The notes under the pieces were generated by a model. It did not search any database and had not been told where the DNA came from. It saw nothing but the letters and a program-made list of their open reading frames with translations. A stretch of 64,000 nucleotides of DNA from contig QVRM01006574.1 of assembly GCA_003439945.1 (NCBI GenBank), positions 1,737,501 through 1,801,500 of the forward strand, in the 5' to 3' direction. This document shows positions 1 through 11,691 of the stretch, in pieces; the stretch's first letter is position 1; each line of letters opens with the position of its first letter. A program made the translations under genes and the position numbers. The DNA comes from Dermanyssus gallinae. Lineage: Eukaryota > Arthropoda > Arachnida > Mesostigmata > Dermanyssidae.

Positions 1-40
<40 letters not shown>

Positions 41-41
41 T
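1..41. repeat. (ATT)n microsatellite, left flank of the R4/Dong element
   Basis: This is a near-perfect TTA/ATT trinucleotide tract at the window edge. The same repeat reappears at about 2504-2541, so the retrotransposon between them sits inside one microsatellite. Confidence 0.9.
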
Positions 42-2503
42 ACATGTTAAACAATGTTACAGTTGTGAGGTCTGAATGTATTTTTGCAATGTTTTGTTAA
101 ATAATTAGTTCACTCCATGGCGCCTAAAATAGATGCCGCGTTCCCTCTGAAAACGGCCAAGGACATCGCTTGCCTCAAGAATTGACCCTCTCTTCGGTCG
201 TTCGTGACCTCCTGAATTCGCTTACTCAAATCTTTGAGAAATGCTTCGGTTCCCTTGCTGATTGGTCCTAGTGTCTCCATGGCAATAGGCACAAAAAATA
301 TATCTTGTTTCCAGTCCAGCATATTTAAACCGTTTTCTGGCGTCCGCGTGCTTTGCTACCCACCCCGGCTCAACAGAGCTGTGGTGTAAATAGGAAGCCG
401 CGGTTGTGCACGAAACCGTTGCATCCCAAGCTAGGGACTTTCCATGTGACCATAAAGCAATGGTCATCCCATCAGGTCTTTCTTCGCCAGCGGACACTAA
501 ACCTTTCGGTTCAAGTGTAGATGGTATACCGGCTTTCCTAAGGAACCTTATGATCACACCGTTTAATTCAGCATGTCTGGACGATCTACCGGCGCTCTTC
601 GGGCAACTCAGTGGGTGTAGGCCACTGGAATCCACCATCTCCCCGCACAGTTTGCACCGAAACGGCTCGCAGACGCTAGCGTCGATTCTAAGTGCTGACA
701 TAATGCGGAAAGAGTTAGGATCCAGCATGGTGCCGAGCTGAGGCGAGGGTAAGGCCTTAAGCCAGCCCCCACTGAAGTTATCTTGTGCCGCTAAGAATAC
801 GGCGCGGTCTCTCCGGGAAACAAGCTCGTCTAAGATTTCTCTGCTCTTTTTTTGCTTTTGAGCTTATCTAGGTTATATTGGCTAGGATATTCTTCTAAAG
901 GGCCTGGGTCTAGCATGGTTCTAATAGTGTCCCGTGCTTTACTGGTTTCATATCTTATTTGTGGTCGAACTGCCCCTTCCACTAACGAAGCTGCCACCGG
1001 ACCAAATTGCACCAGTGAAGCAGCGTAGCAGACCGGAGCTAGGTCAGTGGCACTCCTTATTCCCAGACCACCTTCATGTATCGGAAGACTTGCTCTCTGC
1101 CAGGTGTTCTCTTCTAAATTTACGTTTAGGACTTCACTAAGTATTTCTCTGCTGACGTCATCATACGCTGTTAATTCTTCGGGGCACGTCAAAGCAGGGC
1201 ATGCACGCAGTATATAGTTAAATCTTGAAGACCCTAGGCTATATCTCCAAATGCACAGCGCAGCCTGAGGATGCAAGCGTGTCAGTTGTGGACGAGTTTT
1301 GGTAAGGGCTTCTTTTTTCTCAGAGAGTGTATGCGAAATTCCGTCTTGCTTTACGGGGGCCCCCAAAACTTCTAAGTTGTTTAGCTCTACACGCGTGATG
1401 CCAGGGAGTATTTCTGTGATCTTCTGAATTGCTTCTTCCCTCTCCTGAAGTGAGCCCCCGACAGCAGTAATCTCACATTTTGAGGCATTCAGTGTCAGTC
1501 CCCCGTCTTCTTCAAACTGCAGCACTCTTCTTAAATCTGTTGCGATGATACTTGCAGGGCCGGCAAGCGTGGCGTCATCTAGATACCACACGTTGAAAGG
1601 GCTCTGTAGTTGCGATACTAAATCTGATATACCGAGACTAAATAGAGCAGACCCTAGCGGGTCACCCTGCTGAATGCCCGCTTCCGAACGCAATGCTGAA
1701 GTTGTGCCCCAGGTTAAGAGTGAAGGATCTCTGTAACTTTGACAGACCATAGGCAAAATCTCTGGACTTTTCTTCATCACTGCATCTAGTATCCGGTCTC
1801 TTCTTAACGTATTAAATGCATTGCAGAAATCAAGTTTCACCAGAACCTTTACTTGGTCCTCAGTCTCTAAGAGGGTACGTGTAGCATGCACTAGTGCTTC
1901 TGCGCCGCCTTTGACAGCCACTCCAACCTGATGTGGCAGAATTGCTGTCAAAATGGTCTTTTTATTTCTCGCCATTGCTATCTTTGCAGCAATCCTACGC
2001 AGAGTCAGTCCACAAGCTATGGGTCTTATTGAGTTGTATTTTTTCTTAAGAGCTGTAAGATTTGCACCATAAAATACTGGTAGACAAAATATAGGTAATG
2101 TGCCGTTTAACACTCTGCCCAAGAAAATGCTCAGATCATTTAGCAGGCACTCTGACGAAGGAACAGTTTGATCCAACATGTCACGCAGATGACGTGGCCG
2201 CAGTCCATCCAGTCCGGCTCCGCTTGCAACAGGGAATGAGCGAATTGTCTCTAAGATCGCCGAATTTTCGACGCTCTCGCAGTATCCAACTGTAGGTTGT
2301 TCGAAGGTTGCTAAGCGCTCCTGGCAGACGGCCGATGGTGGCGGGTGTTTGTTTCTTAATTCACGCTCTGTGCGAGAGTTACGTGGTGCAAATGTGTCTG
2401 ACGACAGCAGGGCTCTTGCGGCAGAGCGCACATCGCCCTCGGCCAATTTTCTTTCAGCTATAGACACGCTCTGCCGGTCTCCAGCTAAGCCGTCTAGTCT
2501 ATT
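42..2503 (-). mobile_element. R4/Dong-clade non-LTR retrotransposon, 5' truncated, inside (ATT)n
   Basis: The element reads on the minus strand, with its 5' side at about 2503 and its 3' end at about 42. Both ends abut (ATT)n, that is (TAA)n on the element strand. It encodes a reverse transcriptase followed by a CCHC finger and a restriction-like endonuclease, the order seen in the R2/R4 group. Dong of Bombyx is known to insert in TAA repeats, so protein type and target agree. At about 2.46 kb it is shorter than full-length elements and lacks the N-terminal DNA-binding part. The 3' UTR after the last coding block is about 70 bp. Clade assignment is by motif and target, not by a tree. Confidence 0.85.
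110..2503 (-). pseudogene. R4/Dong polyprotein: reverse transcriptase plus restriction-like endonuclease, two frameshifts
   Basis: The first open block (about 2503 down to 830) carries reverse transcriptase motifs: a DFCNAFN motif A, a QQGDPLGS motif B and an intact YLDD motif C. Reading then slips at a run of seven A (plus-strand T-run 847-853). It continues in another frame through a CKLC...HPLSC zinc finger and a PD-(D/E)xK-like endonuclease with RPDG and AWDATV. A second slip at a six-base A-run (293-298) leads to the conserved C-terminal block with PIAMETLG and RGNAAS. Apart from these two slips I see no internal stops in the path. The apparent start lies inside the microsatellite (poly-Ile), so it is not a native start. 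The enzyme would nick target DNA and reverse-transcribe its own RNA there. Confidence 0.85.
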
Positions 2504-2504
2504 A

Positions 2505-2541
<37 letters not shown>
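2504..2541. repeat. (ATT)n microsatellite, right flank of the R4/Dong element
   Basis: This continues the trinucleotide tract seen at 1-41. A spurious poly-isoleucine N-terminus arises when the retrotransposon frame is read back into it. Confidence 0.9.
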
Positions 2542-2542
<1 letters not shown>

Positions 2543-2914
2543 CAAGTCCACACGTTTTAAATTTTGTTAATTCGTGCTTAATCTAGACCAGACGGGTCAT
2601 TGCTTAGTTTGCTTGATGCAAAGCTGAGAAAAGCGAGAACAAGGTTCTTAAGTCCTTAAAGTACTCAAATAACATCATCTGTTAACTACGTTTTTATTCT
2701 TGATTAGAAGATAATAATATAATAGCAGCACTAATAAAATCACCACTATGTAAAATCTCGATCGCATAAATTAGGAAAAAAATGATTGTTTATAAAGAAA
2801 AAATAGTTTAATAGCTTATGCATAATAAATTATTGTTGACCATGCCCTATTCAGCAAATAGATGTAGATTTGTTTCTGAATGCAAGTCGACTTGCTCTGT
2901 ACTCTCATACTCAC
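2542..2914. other. Non-coding interval, likely intron of the DUF229 gene
   Basis: This is AT-rich sequence with no recognisable coding. It lies between the retrotransposon and the most 3' DUF229 exon seen, so it is probably intronic on the minus strand. Confidence 0.5.
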
Positions 2915-3111
2915 CGAGAGCGTACCTCAGAGGCGAATTATCAACAGTCATCACCATTGGCCTTGCGTAGTAATCTGCGGGAGCCTTATGAAAGCCCTTC
3001 GTGTGATAGTTATACAGGCCAAAGCGCGCGCTTTCTTCCAGAAACATCGACCGGTATCCAAATTCTGCATATTCGCTCCAGATCATTTGATCCGTCAGCA
3101 AATCGAAGAAC
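2915..3111 (-). CDS. DUF229 (sulfatase-like) gene, exon 4 of those visible
   Basis: The exon is bounded by a pyrimidine-rich acceptor ending CATTAG (AG at 3113-3112) and a strong GTGAGT donor (2914-2909). Its length, 1 + 65 codons + 1, fits the GG|G junction with the preceding exon. The product has IWSEYAEFGYRSMFLEE, then FNY-like NYHTKGFH and PADYYARP. These match the DUF229 pattern of an IW...GY.T.F.ED block followed by a ..DYY.RP block. No continuation (the metal-site DHG region of the family) is found between here and the window edge, so the gene either continues to the left or is truncated. Confidence 0.8.
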
Positions 3112-3519
3112 CTAATGCAGGCAGATAGAGACGGAATAAATCGATTTGTCAACGATGAGAAAACGTTCTGCCAATACCGCTCCAAAAATATCTTTCCTAA
3201 CTTAATTATACAATGTTTTGAAAACCATTGCGCATTTGCTGTTAAAATCTTGTGAAATGAACTAGACCTGTAAGTAACGAGCACATGACCATGGCTACCC
3301 ATCGTTATAGATCCAAGCTCCAACGAGAGCATTTGTCTGCGCTTGCTGATAACAACAACAAAAATAACACCTGCCGTAATTAAATTCTAGACGTAACAAC
3401 TTCAAATTACGTAATAAACACTAGATAGCCGCTTGATGATGACGCCAGCGTGACGGTTCGAAATCCGCATGTTCGTGTATCGTGAGTGATAAAACAGCTA
3501 GACATAAAAGTGCACGAAC

Positions 3520-3823
3520 CCTTCAGTATAGTACTGCATTGTCTCATCGTCGGATAGCCCACTGATTAACGGATTTTGGTTGGGAAACGAGTTATCTCCG
3601 ACCTTAACGTAGCCCTTCAATTCGACCGGATCGAGTTCGGTGCGAAGATACGCCAGGCTCTGTCGAAGATGCCGGTACGCGTTCAGGTACGACACCGAAT
3701 CAACGCCGAGCACTATCACGTTCGTGGGTGGGGCCACGTCAGCTGTCGTCCGCTTCGGCAGAGAGTCAAGCTTGTTTTCGATCGTCTGTACACGACGCTC
3801 GACTTCGTCTTTTAGTACGGGAA
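3520..3823 (-). CDS. DUF229 (sulfatase-like) gene, exon 3: core domain start
   Basis: This exon carries the hallmark of the family, a NVIVLGVDSVSYLN strand with its Asp-Ser, followed by LRTELDPVELKGY and VGDNSFPN...LISGLSDDE. In sulfatase-fold proteins this strand holds the first metal-binding Asp. The acceptor is TTTGTAG (AG at 3825-3824) and the donor is GG|GTTCGT at 3519. The exon starts with two bases and ends with two, in phase with both neighbours. DUF229 proteins are arthropod and nematode membrane or secreted proteins of largely unknown substrate, so no reaction is claimed. Confidence 0.85.
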
Positions 3824-3911
3824 CTACAAACACAGACCAAATGTTCGTCTTCAATTAGAATCAGCATCATCACAGTAAGTCTACAGGCAACATACAACGC
3901 ATATTAAGAGA

Positions 3912-4074
<163 letters not shown>

Positions 4075-4104
4075 AATCTGCTTGCGACAAAAACTAACTA
4101 TCTA

Positions 4105-4173
4105 GTTCGGCATCAACGTTCTCGTTACCGTTTCTGTTGGTATTATTATTACTCTTTGCTGCAACTGCTAGCT
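4105..4173. repeat. Direct repeat, copy 1 of 2
   Basis: This block starts TCGGCATCAACGTT and is about 69 bp long. It recurs at 4639-4707 with scattered substitutions. The two copies bracket about 465 bp of unique sequence inside the DUF229 intron. Confidence 0.75.
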
Positions 4174-4638
4174 ATATATGGACTCGCTGACAACTCGTCA
4201 GTTGTGCGGGCAGAAAAATGTTTGCGCCACGTCTATCGACAAGAGATCAGCTAGCTATCGGCGCCCTATTGGTAAGCTGCGGATACTTCGGACAAGCAAA
4301 ACGCGCATTGTTACATACCCATCACGTATTGCTCCAAAACAGTCGACGATCTATATCGACATTTCACGAGCATGAACTCAGTACTCAGCTCCTCGCCAAA
4401 CACCAATTTCTGTGGTTTGCTGTAAAACACCTGCAGAATACACCGACACGAAACGCGTATTATCACTGCCAATCTGAAACGGTCATGGCCACTCTTCATA
4501 AGTCCTTCTACACGAACATACATCGTGCAATATCCGTCGCCTCACGTCGCCTCGATTCTAGGATACGATAAGGGGGTTCTAATGTGCTATTATAGGCACA
4601 TTGGTACCTCCTAGCAGCGCTTTAAAGCACATACAGAC

Positions 4639-4707
4639 AGTCGGCATCAACATTGTCGTAACTGTTTCTGTTGGTATTACTATTATTCTTTGTTGCAATT
4701 GCTAACT
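4639..4707. repeat. Direct repeat, copy 2 of 2
   Basis: Second copy of the 4105-4173 block, lying just downstream (on the minus strand) of DUF229 exon 2. The shared core includes GTTTCTGTTGGTATTA. Confidence 0.75.
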
Positions 4708-4751
4708 TCGTATCGACAACCTACACCACGCACGAATTTCGCAAACTTTAC

Positions 4752-4934
4752 GTCTACTAACCTGCTTATCTGGTTCGGGTAGTGACTGGTTACGGTATAA
4801 CTCCTGAAAAGTACACTTCAGGTCCGAGGCGCTTATACCTCTGTAGTACCGCTCCAACACCTCGTTATCCACTTCTAGTACGTTGAACGATGCCCATTTA
4901 AGAAATGAGGGCGGGCCAGGACACACGGGATCGC
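4752..4934 (-). CDS. DUF229 (sulfatase-like) gene, exon 2: Cys-containing N-terminal region
   Basis: The exon encodes CPGPPSFLKWASFNVLEV, then a charged stretch and a CTFQELYR block like the C.FR.I.R block at the N-terminal side of DUF229 domains. Two donors are possible. C|GTAAAG (exon end 4752) keeps phase with exon 3 if that starts at 3823, whereas CAG|GTTAGT (exon end 4762) looks stronger but would be out of phase. The acceptor giving phase agreement with exon 1 (T|GC, making Cys) has its AG at 4936-4935, with a weak pyrimidine tract. Exon identity is fairly sure and exact edges are less so. Confidence 0.65.
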
Positions 4935-5188
4935 CTCGCCTAGCATCATCATAACCAGCGCCACCCATACATACACACATACACAAACACAAGTATGATT
5001 ACCTAGATTTGCTAGCGCTTCTAATTACAGATGATCTAAGAGCTCCCGAACAAAGATTATTGTTGTCAACTTATTCTCCCTCCTTCTGTGGCGAGGCTCC
5101 AACTGTTTCCAGCCGGGGCACGGCAATATACGCTGATGTTCTAAACAAATTTTGCTCGTCTCTATATAGACGGTTAACTTGCTGGATT

Positions 5189-5191
<3 letters not shown>

Positions 5192-5223
<32 letters not shown>
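5192..5223. repeat. (AT)n microsatellite
   Basis: A simple dinucleotide tract between DUF229 exons 1 and 2. Confidence 0.9.
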
Positions 5224-5226
<3 letters not shown>

Positions 5227-5874
5227 TAACCGCCAACGCGTTACCTACCGTTCATAGAGATTGACGACAGTGAAGTCGAACGGCGAAAATTCCGGTATCC
5301 GGCAGGAAGGCGTGTCAATTCGATATGATATAACCAGTGGCTGTAACGGCCCATTTAGGCGAGCTGAAGAGTAGACAGTACAAACAGCGTAATAATAATA
5401 ATAATACGCGCACATTGGAACAACAACAAGTTAGACAAATAGGCACGCTAGTGGGTGTTCGGGAAAAGTCCGTACGACGACAATAAGATATACAACTACC
5501 TGCGTATACGTTAAATCCCTCATCTCAAACAGTTACTCCTTGATCATTTCAATCAAAACGAAACATTTCACATGATATGCCATGAATATTACTAGGCAAT
5601 TCTCCGGCCAATCAAATACGGCATTTACCAAGCAACCAGGCTATTCAAGTCTGCTTCAAGCTTTCAGTCCTGTTAAAGTGCACCCACAGCATAACCTTTG
5701 AGGGACATCATTGGAAACAGAACGGTGCCCTCGGAACGTTCGCTGAACGTGATTCGTGCAGCCCTAGACAGTGACGATTTGCTATCACGTTCTCAAAATA
5801 ATTTCACAGCCGTAACTACGAACAACTACGAACTAACGTAATTAGATACATAGGCTAGCACTACTTACATGTCG

Positions 5875-6010
5875 TGTACTGCAGAGTGCAATTGTAGGCA
5901 AGAACAGCCAGCGCAACTGAAGCAAACAATCCAAGAAGGAGAATTCGAAATCCTCGCTGGCCCACAGCACGGGCACAGCAGCGTGGCGCTAGAATTCGTA
6001 CAAACATCAT
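5875..6010 (-). CDS. DUF229 (sulfatase-like) gene, exon 1: start codon and signal anchor
   Basis: A minus-strand ATG (second in-frame ATG at 6007) opens 45 codons ending at a consensus GTAAGT donor (5874-5869). The peptide has a basic N-terminus (RILAPRCCARAVGQRGFR) then a hydrophobic run (ILLLGLFASVALAVLA). This is a signal peptide or type II signal anchor, as expected for DUF229 proteins that act in the secretory path or outside the cell. The exon ends with one base, which fits exon 2. The assignment rests on position, splice signal and topology, since the N-terminus of this family is not conserved in sequence. Confidence 0.55.
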
Positions 6011-8590
6011 CTAAAATCCATACACACATATACCACAAACGCGGTTTTAATTATAGGCAGATGGTTTTCAACGCAAGCCCTACCTCTTGTCGCTAGCAAA
6101 TATGGAACAAGGGCAGTGCTATAACAACCCCATAAAAAGTCCAGTGGAAACTAGTATAACGCCCAATACACTCGGCCATATTCTTATAAATGCGACCCTT
6201 ATTCTAAATTGACTTCTTTGCTAGCACAGTTCGCCAACTGAGCTCTTCACACTAATCAAAAATCAAAGTATCACCAAATTAGTGTCATGAAAGATTACGC
6301 CGGTAAAGGAAGAAGGGGTTAGTGGGTATTGGTTATATTATATTATTATGGTATATTAACAGCCAGATTGGGTAAAATTATAAACATATACATTAACCAC
6401 AATCATAATAATATTAATAATTATTATTAATATTAAACTTTTTTATTCCGGGAAGCTGGACAGATACATTGGCACCGAGAATCACAGTTAAGACACCGAG
6501 AATCACAGTTAAGTTTTCACACAATTTCAATTTCACTGCATTTTTACACAGAGGGTTTCACCGAATGCCGTTTTTGCCAGACTAACTTTTCACCCAAATT
6601 CCCCACCCCATCCTCCGCAGCAATATTGCTCCATAGAAGTCCTGGAGTAAGGTTTTCGATGATTTCCCACTAAAACAGCCCAGGTTTAGTATTGAAGCCC
6701 TAAAAGCGCTCCATGGGCAGGTTGTGATAAATGGCAAAGAAAAGAAGCATGGTTCGATGCTTATAGCTTACGCACCTTTTAGACCTATAAAGTAACGCAA
6801 GCATGAGCGCCTCCTCGCTCTAAATGAAATAATCATAATAGTACCGTTAAGGCAGACGTCCATAAAATAACCCAGGGAGTTTAAGTTACATTTAATCCTG
6901 CTTAAATGTAACTATTCTAAACGCTCTTAAACATGTTTTAATGCAGTTGAGTTTATTGGGCGATGACCACCTAAACAATTAAGCTAACGATATTTCTTTT
7001 ATGAATCAATTTAATTACCACTATTATTGATTGACCTTGTGCCATCTATATACTAGACAATTGGTCTTGTCCATTCTGAGCCACGAGCGAGCTTCAAGGC
7101 CGCACAATGCAATCTGCAGTCAATGCATACACAAATAAAGCTCACTGGCCGCATTGTTTTGTGTTTACTAGTCACTCTATCTCACTTTGAAGATACTGAC
7201 CCTGAGGAGGCTCAATGTCACTAAACAATTGCGTAAGTCATACGAGATATGTGAAATAGATCCTCTTGGGAACCAAGCTACTTAACTCAATTTGCAGAGG
7301 TGTGCCAAGCACCATGCTGTGGAATGCGCAGATTTGGGGCATAATTCGTTACATTACACTTTTCTCGACGGAAGAGTGAACGAGATAAAGGATAGTAAGG
7401 ACAACTTTACAAAATGTATATTATACTCAATTTGAGTACAAACTGAATTAAAAATCACTGCACAATTATATGGTTTCCGTATCGTTAGTTTAATTTCTAA
7501 TATTGCATTATCATTGTCTTGAGAATAATTGCTAGTTGTTTAAGTGTAGTGCCATACACGTATTTTTTGTATATTGTTTATAATACTCTCGCTTGCACGT
7601 ACTCACGAATCCATTACTTCGTCTCTACTTCAGTCATGCCATAATTGACCGTTATGGGCTTTCTGGACCAGCAGAAGAAAACTGGACAGCAAGACAATGG
7701 CCAGTCCGATCCAGCGGTGGTTTTTAGTGGGTATAACACGCGGATAGATGGATTCCAGTACTCTCCACCCGTGTCGAGTCGCACACTACCCGCCAGCAAC
7801 TTCGACGGGTGTGCGTCAATGCATCTTCCACCCCCATAACAAACAAAACAACTATAGCCTAATACTCGAGTATTTCATATAGACTAGCGTACAATAACTT
7901 GAAGTCCGTTTAAGGCCGCGATTTCGGTCTGGGTCTGGTTATCTTCGCACAGCGGTTTCTCAACCTTCGGACAATAGTTTCAAAGCCGATTTGATGACCG
8001 TAGTAATAGTGTGCATATGTTTTAGAGTGCCGTTATAAAGTCATGACGATTCTAGTATGCCTATGATTTTTGGGTAGCTGCATGGTTTGATTTTGCCGAT
8101 AATGCAGAATACTCTAGCCACCAATACTGCCACTCCTCCTCACCTCTCTGAACTCCATTGTCTGCTCTCGTCCAGGCAGAGTTGGCCAGTTCAGTTGGTT
8201 TCTAGCAGATTAGATTACCCCAGATCTAACGCTCCTATGTGTAGTTACTCTTCTGCGTTAAGGATCCCGCAGGTCGGAGGGTCATCTTAAGAAGGATACG
8301 TATATGTAGGCACTGCCGTCTATATATGTAGGGTTTTAGTGGGTATTGCCTTAATCCTTCGGCTCGACTCTTGTCAAGCGCCAAGACTTGCCGTTACGTG
8401 GCTGAGTCCCACACCGTCTGAGCGTTGGCATGTTAGGGGGCTTACCAACTCCTGTTAGGCTTTCTCTCAGTCGTACGTAAATGTATTTTCAACCCTAAAC
8501 CTCCTCCTCAAAAAAAAAGATTTAACGCTGGCCTAATCAACGGCTATGGCATTGACTGCACGAAACTGCTCTGACTGGGCTCAAAAACTC
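6011..8590. other. Non-coding interval upstream of the DUF229 gene
   Basis: There is no convincing gene. A tandem 22-bp duplication (GAGAATCACAGTTAAG core) lies at about 6475-6512. A minus-strand open stretch at 7633-7789 reads a basic segment followed by a hydrophobic run (WIGLAIVLLSSFLLLVQ), but it has no ATG or clear splice sites, so it is not called a gene. At about 8240-8520 sequence ends in a short A-run (8511-8518) that could be a retroposon tail. Confidence 0.4.
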
Positions 8591-8599
8591 CACTGCTTG

Positions 8600-8830
8600 C
8601 TACTTCCAAAATAGACAGGCACTCTGACAGCAAGCATGTGCAACGGTTTCGCGCAAATTCGAACTTTCGATACAAACTCCAGTGGTTTGCCACCGCAGTG
8701 TATCAAATCAGCAGAAGTCAGCAAACGTCCACCACATTTACACTTAATGGCCTTGGTTTTCTTGACATTTATCTCAAGGTCTTTTGATCCTATAGAAATG
8801 TTATGCGCTCGATGGCTCCTAGGTTGCAAT
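8600..8830 (-). pseudogene. LINE reverse transcriptase fragment
   Basis: The minus-strand translation has LEINVKKTKA followed by GGRLL and a GKPLEFVSKVR stretch. This is the conserved region after the YADD box in jockey/CR1-like reverse transcriptases (INV.KTK ... FKYLG). The remainder is shifted or eroded. It is a short dead fragment and its clade is uncertain. Confidence 0.6.
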
Positions 8831-8973
8831 GTGCAGCCACTGTGTGATCCGCACACATAATAACCAAGATATTTTTTACTCTTCCAACAAATGAGACAAA
8901 ATCAACTAACAACAGAGTGTAGGACACGCAGTTTACCAGACCATCTTAGAGCACCCATGTTTGGCTTTAAAAG

Positions 8974-8974
<1 letters not shown>

Positions 8975-9014
<40 letters not shown>
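8975..9014. repeat. (AT)n microsatellite
   Basis: A dinucleotide tract in non-coding sequence. A second, similar tract lies at 9173-9204. Confidence 0.9.
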
Positions 9015-9018
<4 letters not shown>

Positions 9019-9168
9019 TTTAAACGCGAGAAACATAATACCTAATATGTTGTCTGTGTAACACGCGTAGAGCTCTGCATTGTTGTTTCCCAAATATTTG
9101 CAATCGGCGTTTCATTTAGGCCGTTTACCAGTCCGAACTACAAATAGAAGTTCATCTATTTATAACTC

Positions 9169-9207
<39 letters not shown>

Positions 9208-9958
9208 GTCTTCGAAAGATGACGTCAACAAAGTCTATTCGCTCTGCCATTGAATCAGGTAACAAAACACTTCTATTTTTATTTCTGCCAAAAGTAGACA
9301 GCGTTTCGAAATCGCCAGTTATATTTATAACGACATGTGTCTCGTCTACACGTTTGAGTCCGCCATTTGGGCCCGCTGCCTTCGGTTGCGTCTAAACGAA
9401 CCATCAATCGATCGGTATAGCATGTCGAAGCAGTATCGAGTATTGTCGTCCAGTTGAAGCGGCAGATTGGCTCGCAGCCAGTCTGGCCTTGTCAAGGTGC
9501 AAAAAGCCCCCACACTGAACACGGAGCTAGAGTCTATACGAGTCGAAACGCGCCGCTATGCGACGGTTACAGCACCCGGCAATAACGGCACGCGTCGTTC
9601 TGTTATTGGTTGACGATATTGGTATTAGACGGCAATAACTGTCCGTGCGTACTCGAGTCTTTGATCCTATAGAAACGTCGTTATTCAACTCCCGTGGTGA
9701 TCATGGTCTTACTGATGTGATTAGATAGAATTAGGTAGGTCATTAGTCTCCCCCGTTGACACCCGATCCAGATTGTGCGCACTGGTATTACGTATGTCAG
9801 TCTTCAACAACAATCCATCCTGGTGGGCAATAACGGACAAGAGTGAAAAGACGGTATGAGACGTACTAACTATTATGATCGTCGCCTTGAGTATGGATGC
9901 AGACATTAAGAACACTATCACCAAGTATACGAGTTGTGCTACAACGACAAGTCCGTGT

Positions 9959-9960
<2 letters not shown>

Positions 9961-9999
<39 letters not shown>

Positions 10000-10260
10000 G
10001 GTATTACAGGAATATTTGATCAACGATATATGGAATTGTAGAGCTCGTTAAGGCAAATATTTTTTCCAATGGAACATGGTCTCTAAGAGGCCCTGTTTCG
10101 GAATGAGAGTTAAATTACTACAATTTGTGACATGGGTGTTTTTGCCCGACATAGGAGCATAGAATGTGCTGTTGCGAGACAACCAGGTTTCCTAGACAGA
10201 AGCTAAACACACCGCCGTGTTCGTGAGAAAATTCTGCTTCTTTCGAATAGCTCATAAAGC
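9961..10260. mobile_element. Solitary terminal repeat of a DUF4817-type DNA transposon, next to (AT)n
   Basis: After an (AT)n tract (9961-9997) comes a CAGGGTATTACAGG terminus. Further inside are blocks shared with the elements at 11692 and 23167: TTTTTCCAATGGAACA, then CCCGACATAGG and a GCGAGACAAC segment. No transposase follows, so it looks like one end of an otherwise lost element. Confidence 0.5.
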
Positions 10261-10489
10261 CGGTCAGAAGATGCTACATGGTCGCTTAGAAGAGAATTCG
10301 CCAAAATGAAGTTATGTTATTAACCTTCACGCCCAATACCTCAAAATCATTACCTTACGACCACTTACAGCGCTCTAAACTAACATATTCAGGCAAATGC
10401 GCATTTCATGACAATCATTTTGGTACCAAACTTATGGCAATGCGAGCTGTGGTTGCGGAGTAATTACGATTTTTCGGAGGGCATGTCCA

Positions 10490-10760
10490 GATTATACAGA
10501 GAATATCGTACACGGACACAGGCTCACGGGCTATCATGTATGCTGATGACAGCACTTTTAAATATATTGGCCAGTCTGGTGATGAGATACACCGGATGAT
10601 GATACAACATGTCTCTGCCCTTAACGCTGTGACGGTGCGCAGCAAAGCGTAGTGCTTTTAATGCAAAGAAAACTCAAGTGGTTGTGGTACTGGGCTCATC
10701 CAGTGATGACCACAGTGGATGCAAGGCTTGCTAAGGTGTATGTAGAGTCCCCCTAATAGT
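10490..10760 (+). pseudogene. LINE reverse transcriptase fragment with YADD box
   Basis: Plus-strand translation reads CMYADDSTFKYIGQSG, the catalytic motif C of a non-LTR reverse transcriptase. It continues through a helix with HVSALNAV and, one frame over, FNAKKTQVVVLGS-like residues (motif D region). At least one frameshift and a stop are present. Nothing upstream or downstream extends it convincingly. Confidence 0.7.
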
Positions 10761-11691
10761 TCGCCTTGCTATCTTCACAAACTCACACAACAAGAACATA
10801 AATTGTTATACCAGGGTTAGGCGAAATAACTGAGTGTCATACAGGGACGCTTCCTTCGTGTATTTCGGACATCGGCCAGTAGAGAGAGAGGAGTCCACAG
10901 TGCATTATATCCAGATAATATTACGCGCTACTTAACTCTGGTGGTGATTTTTATTCCTTCAAACAACAAATATTAATGGGATCAGGTCGGGGATCCTAGG
11001 TTTTGATCGCCTTGAAGGGGCGAGAAAAGACATCTGACGCGGCTACATTGAAGATTCGCATGCACCAAGGCAGCAAGGGCTGTCTTGGTAGTAGAACACT
11101 CATCCAGTCCGCTTGCATTGCTTACATGTCTTGCAAATAAAATTTAAAGTCACATCTTCTGTTCCGTCAATGGGTATACTACTAGTTTGTTCATGTTGAT
11201 TCTCACACTGAAAAAAAAAGAAGTAATATCAGTCCGGCTGCAACTTTTGCCAACACATGGTAACTTTAATGGGCCTGATTACTGCCGACTTAGTGCAATA
11301 TTGTTAATACGTGAAATAACATACGGTTGTAAATGTCAATCAATAAACCATATGGTAAAAAATTATATTTATATATATATTTCTTTTTTTTTCTGTAGCA
11401 AAACATGGGTACCCCAAGATGATTCATCCTAAGACTACGTGTCCTTTACCTTATATATGTTTAAGCAGAAATTGTTACCTTCTGCCGTTGTACGGAATCC
11501 TACAAAGTACAACTGAATGACCTTTAGCAACATAAGGTTTATTAAATGAATAAATAAAATTAAATACAGGCACTCTGAGGCCAACCGCCGTTTAAGCAGC
11601 TATGCTGCCGCAACCTACGACGTCTCATGTCGTTCACGTAACTCTTTCTCCGCCATCCGGCCTCCTTGGGAGCCTATATAAGTATATATAC
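10761..11691. other. Non-coding interval
   Basis: No gene or repeat is recognised apart from a short A-run and a short AT-rich patch near 11370. Confidence 0.4.

Noticed and set aside
7633..7789. Alternative first exon with a hydrophobic segment for the DUF229 gene
   Set aside because: No ATG and no good donor. The exon at 5875-6010 has a start codon, a consensus donor and the right phase.
9721..10023. Hydrophobic 100-codon minus-strand frame beginning in (AT)n
   Set aside because: The start lies in a microsatellite and the rest is T-rich codons, with no homologue or splice signal. Chance frame.
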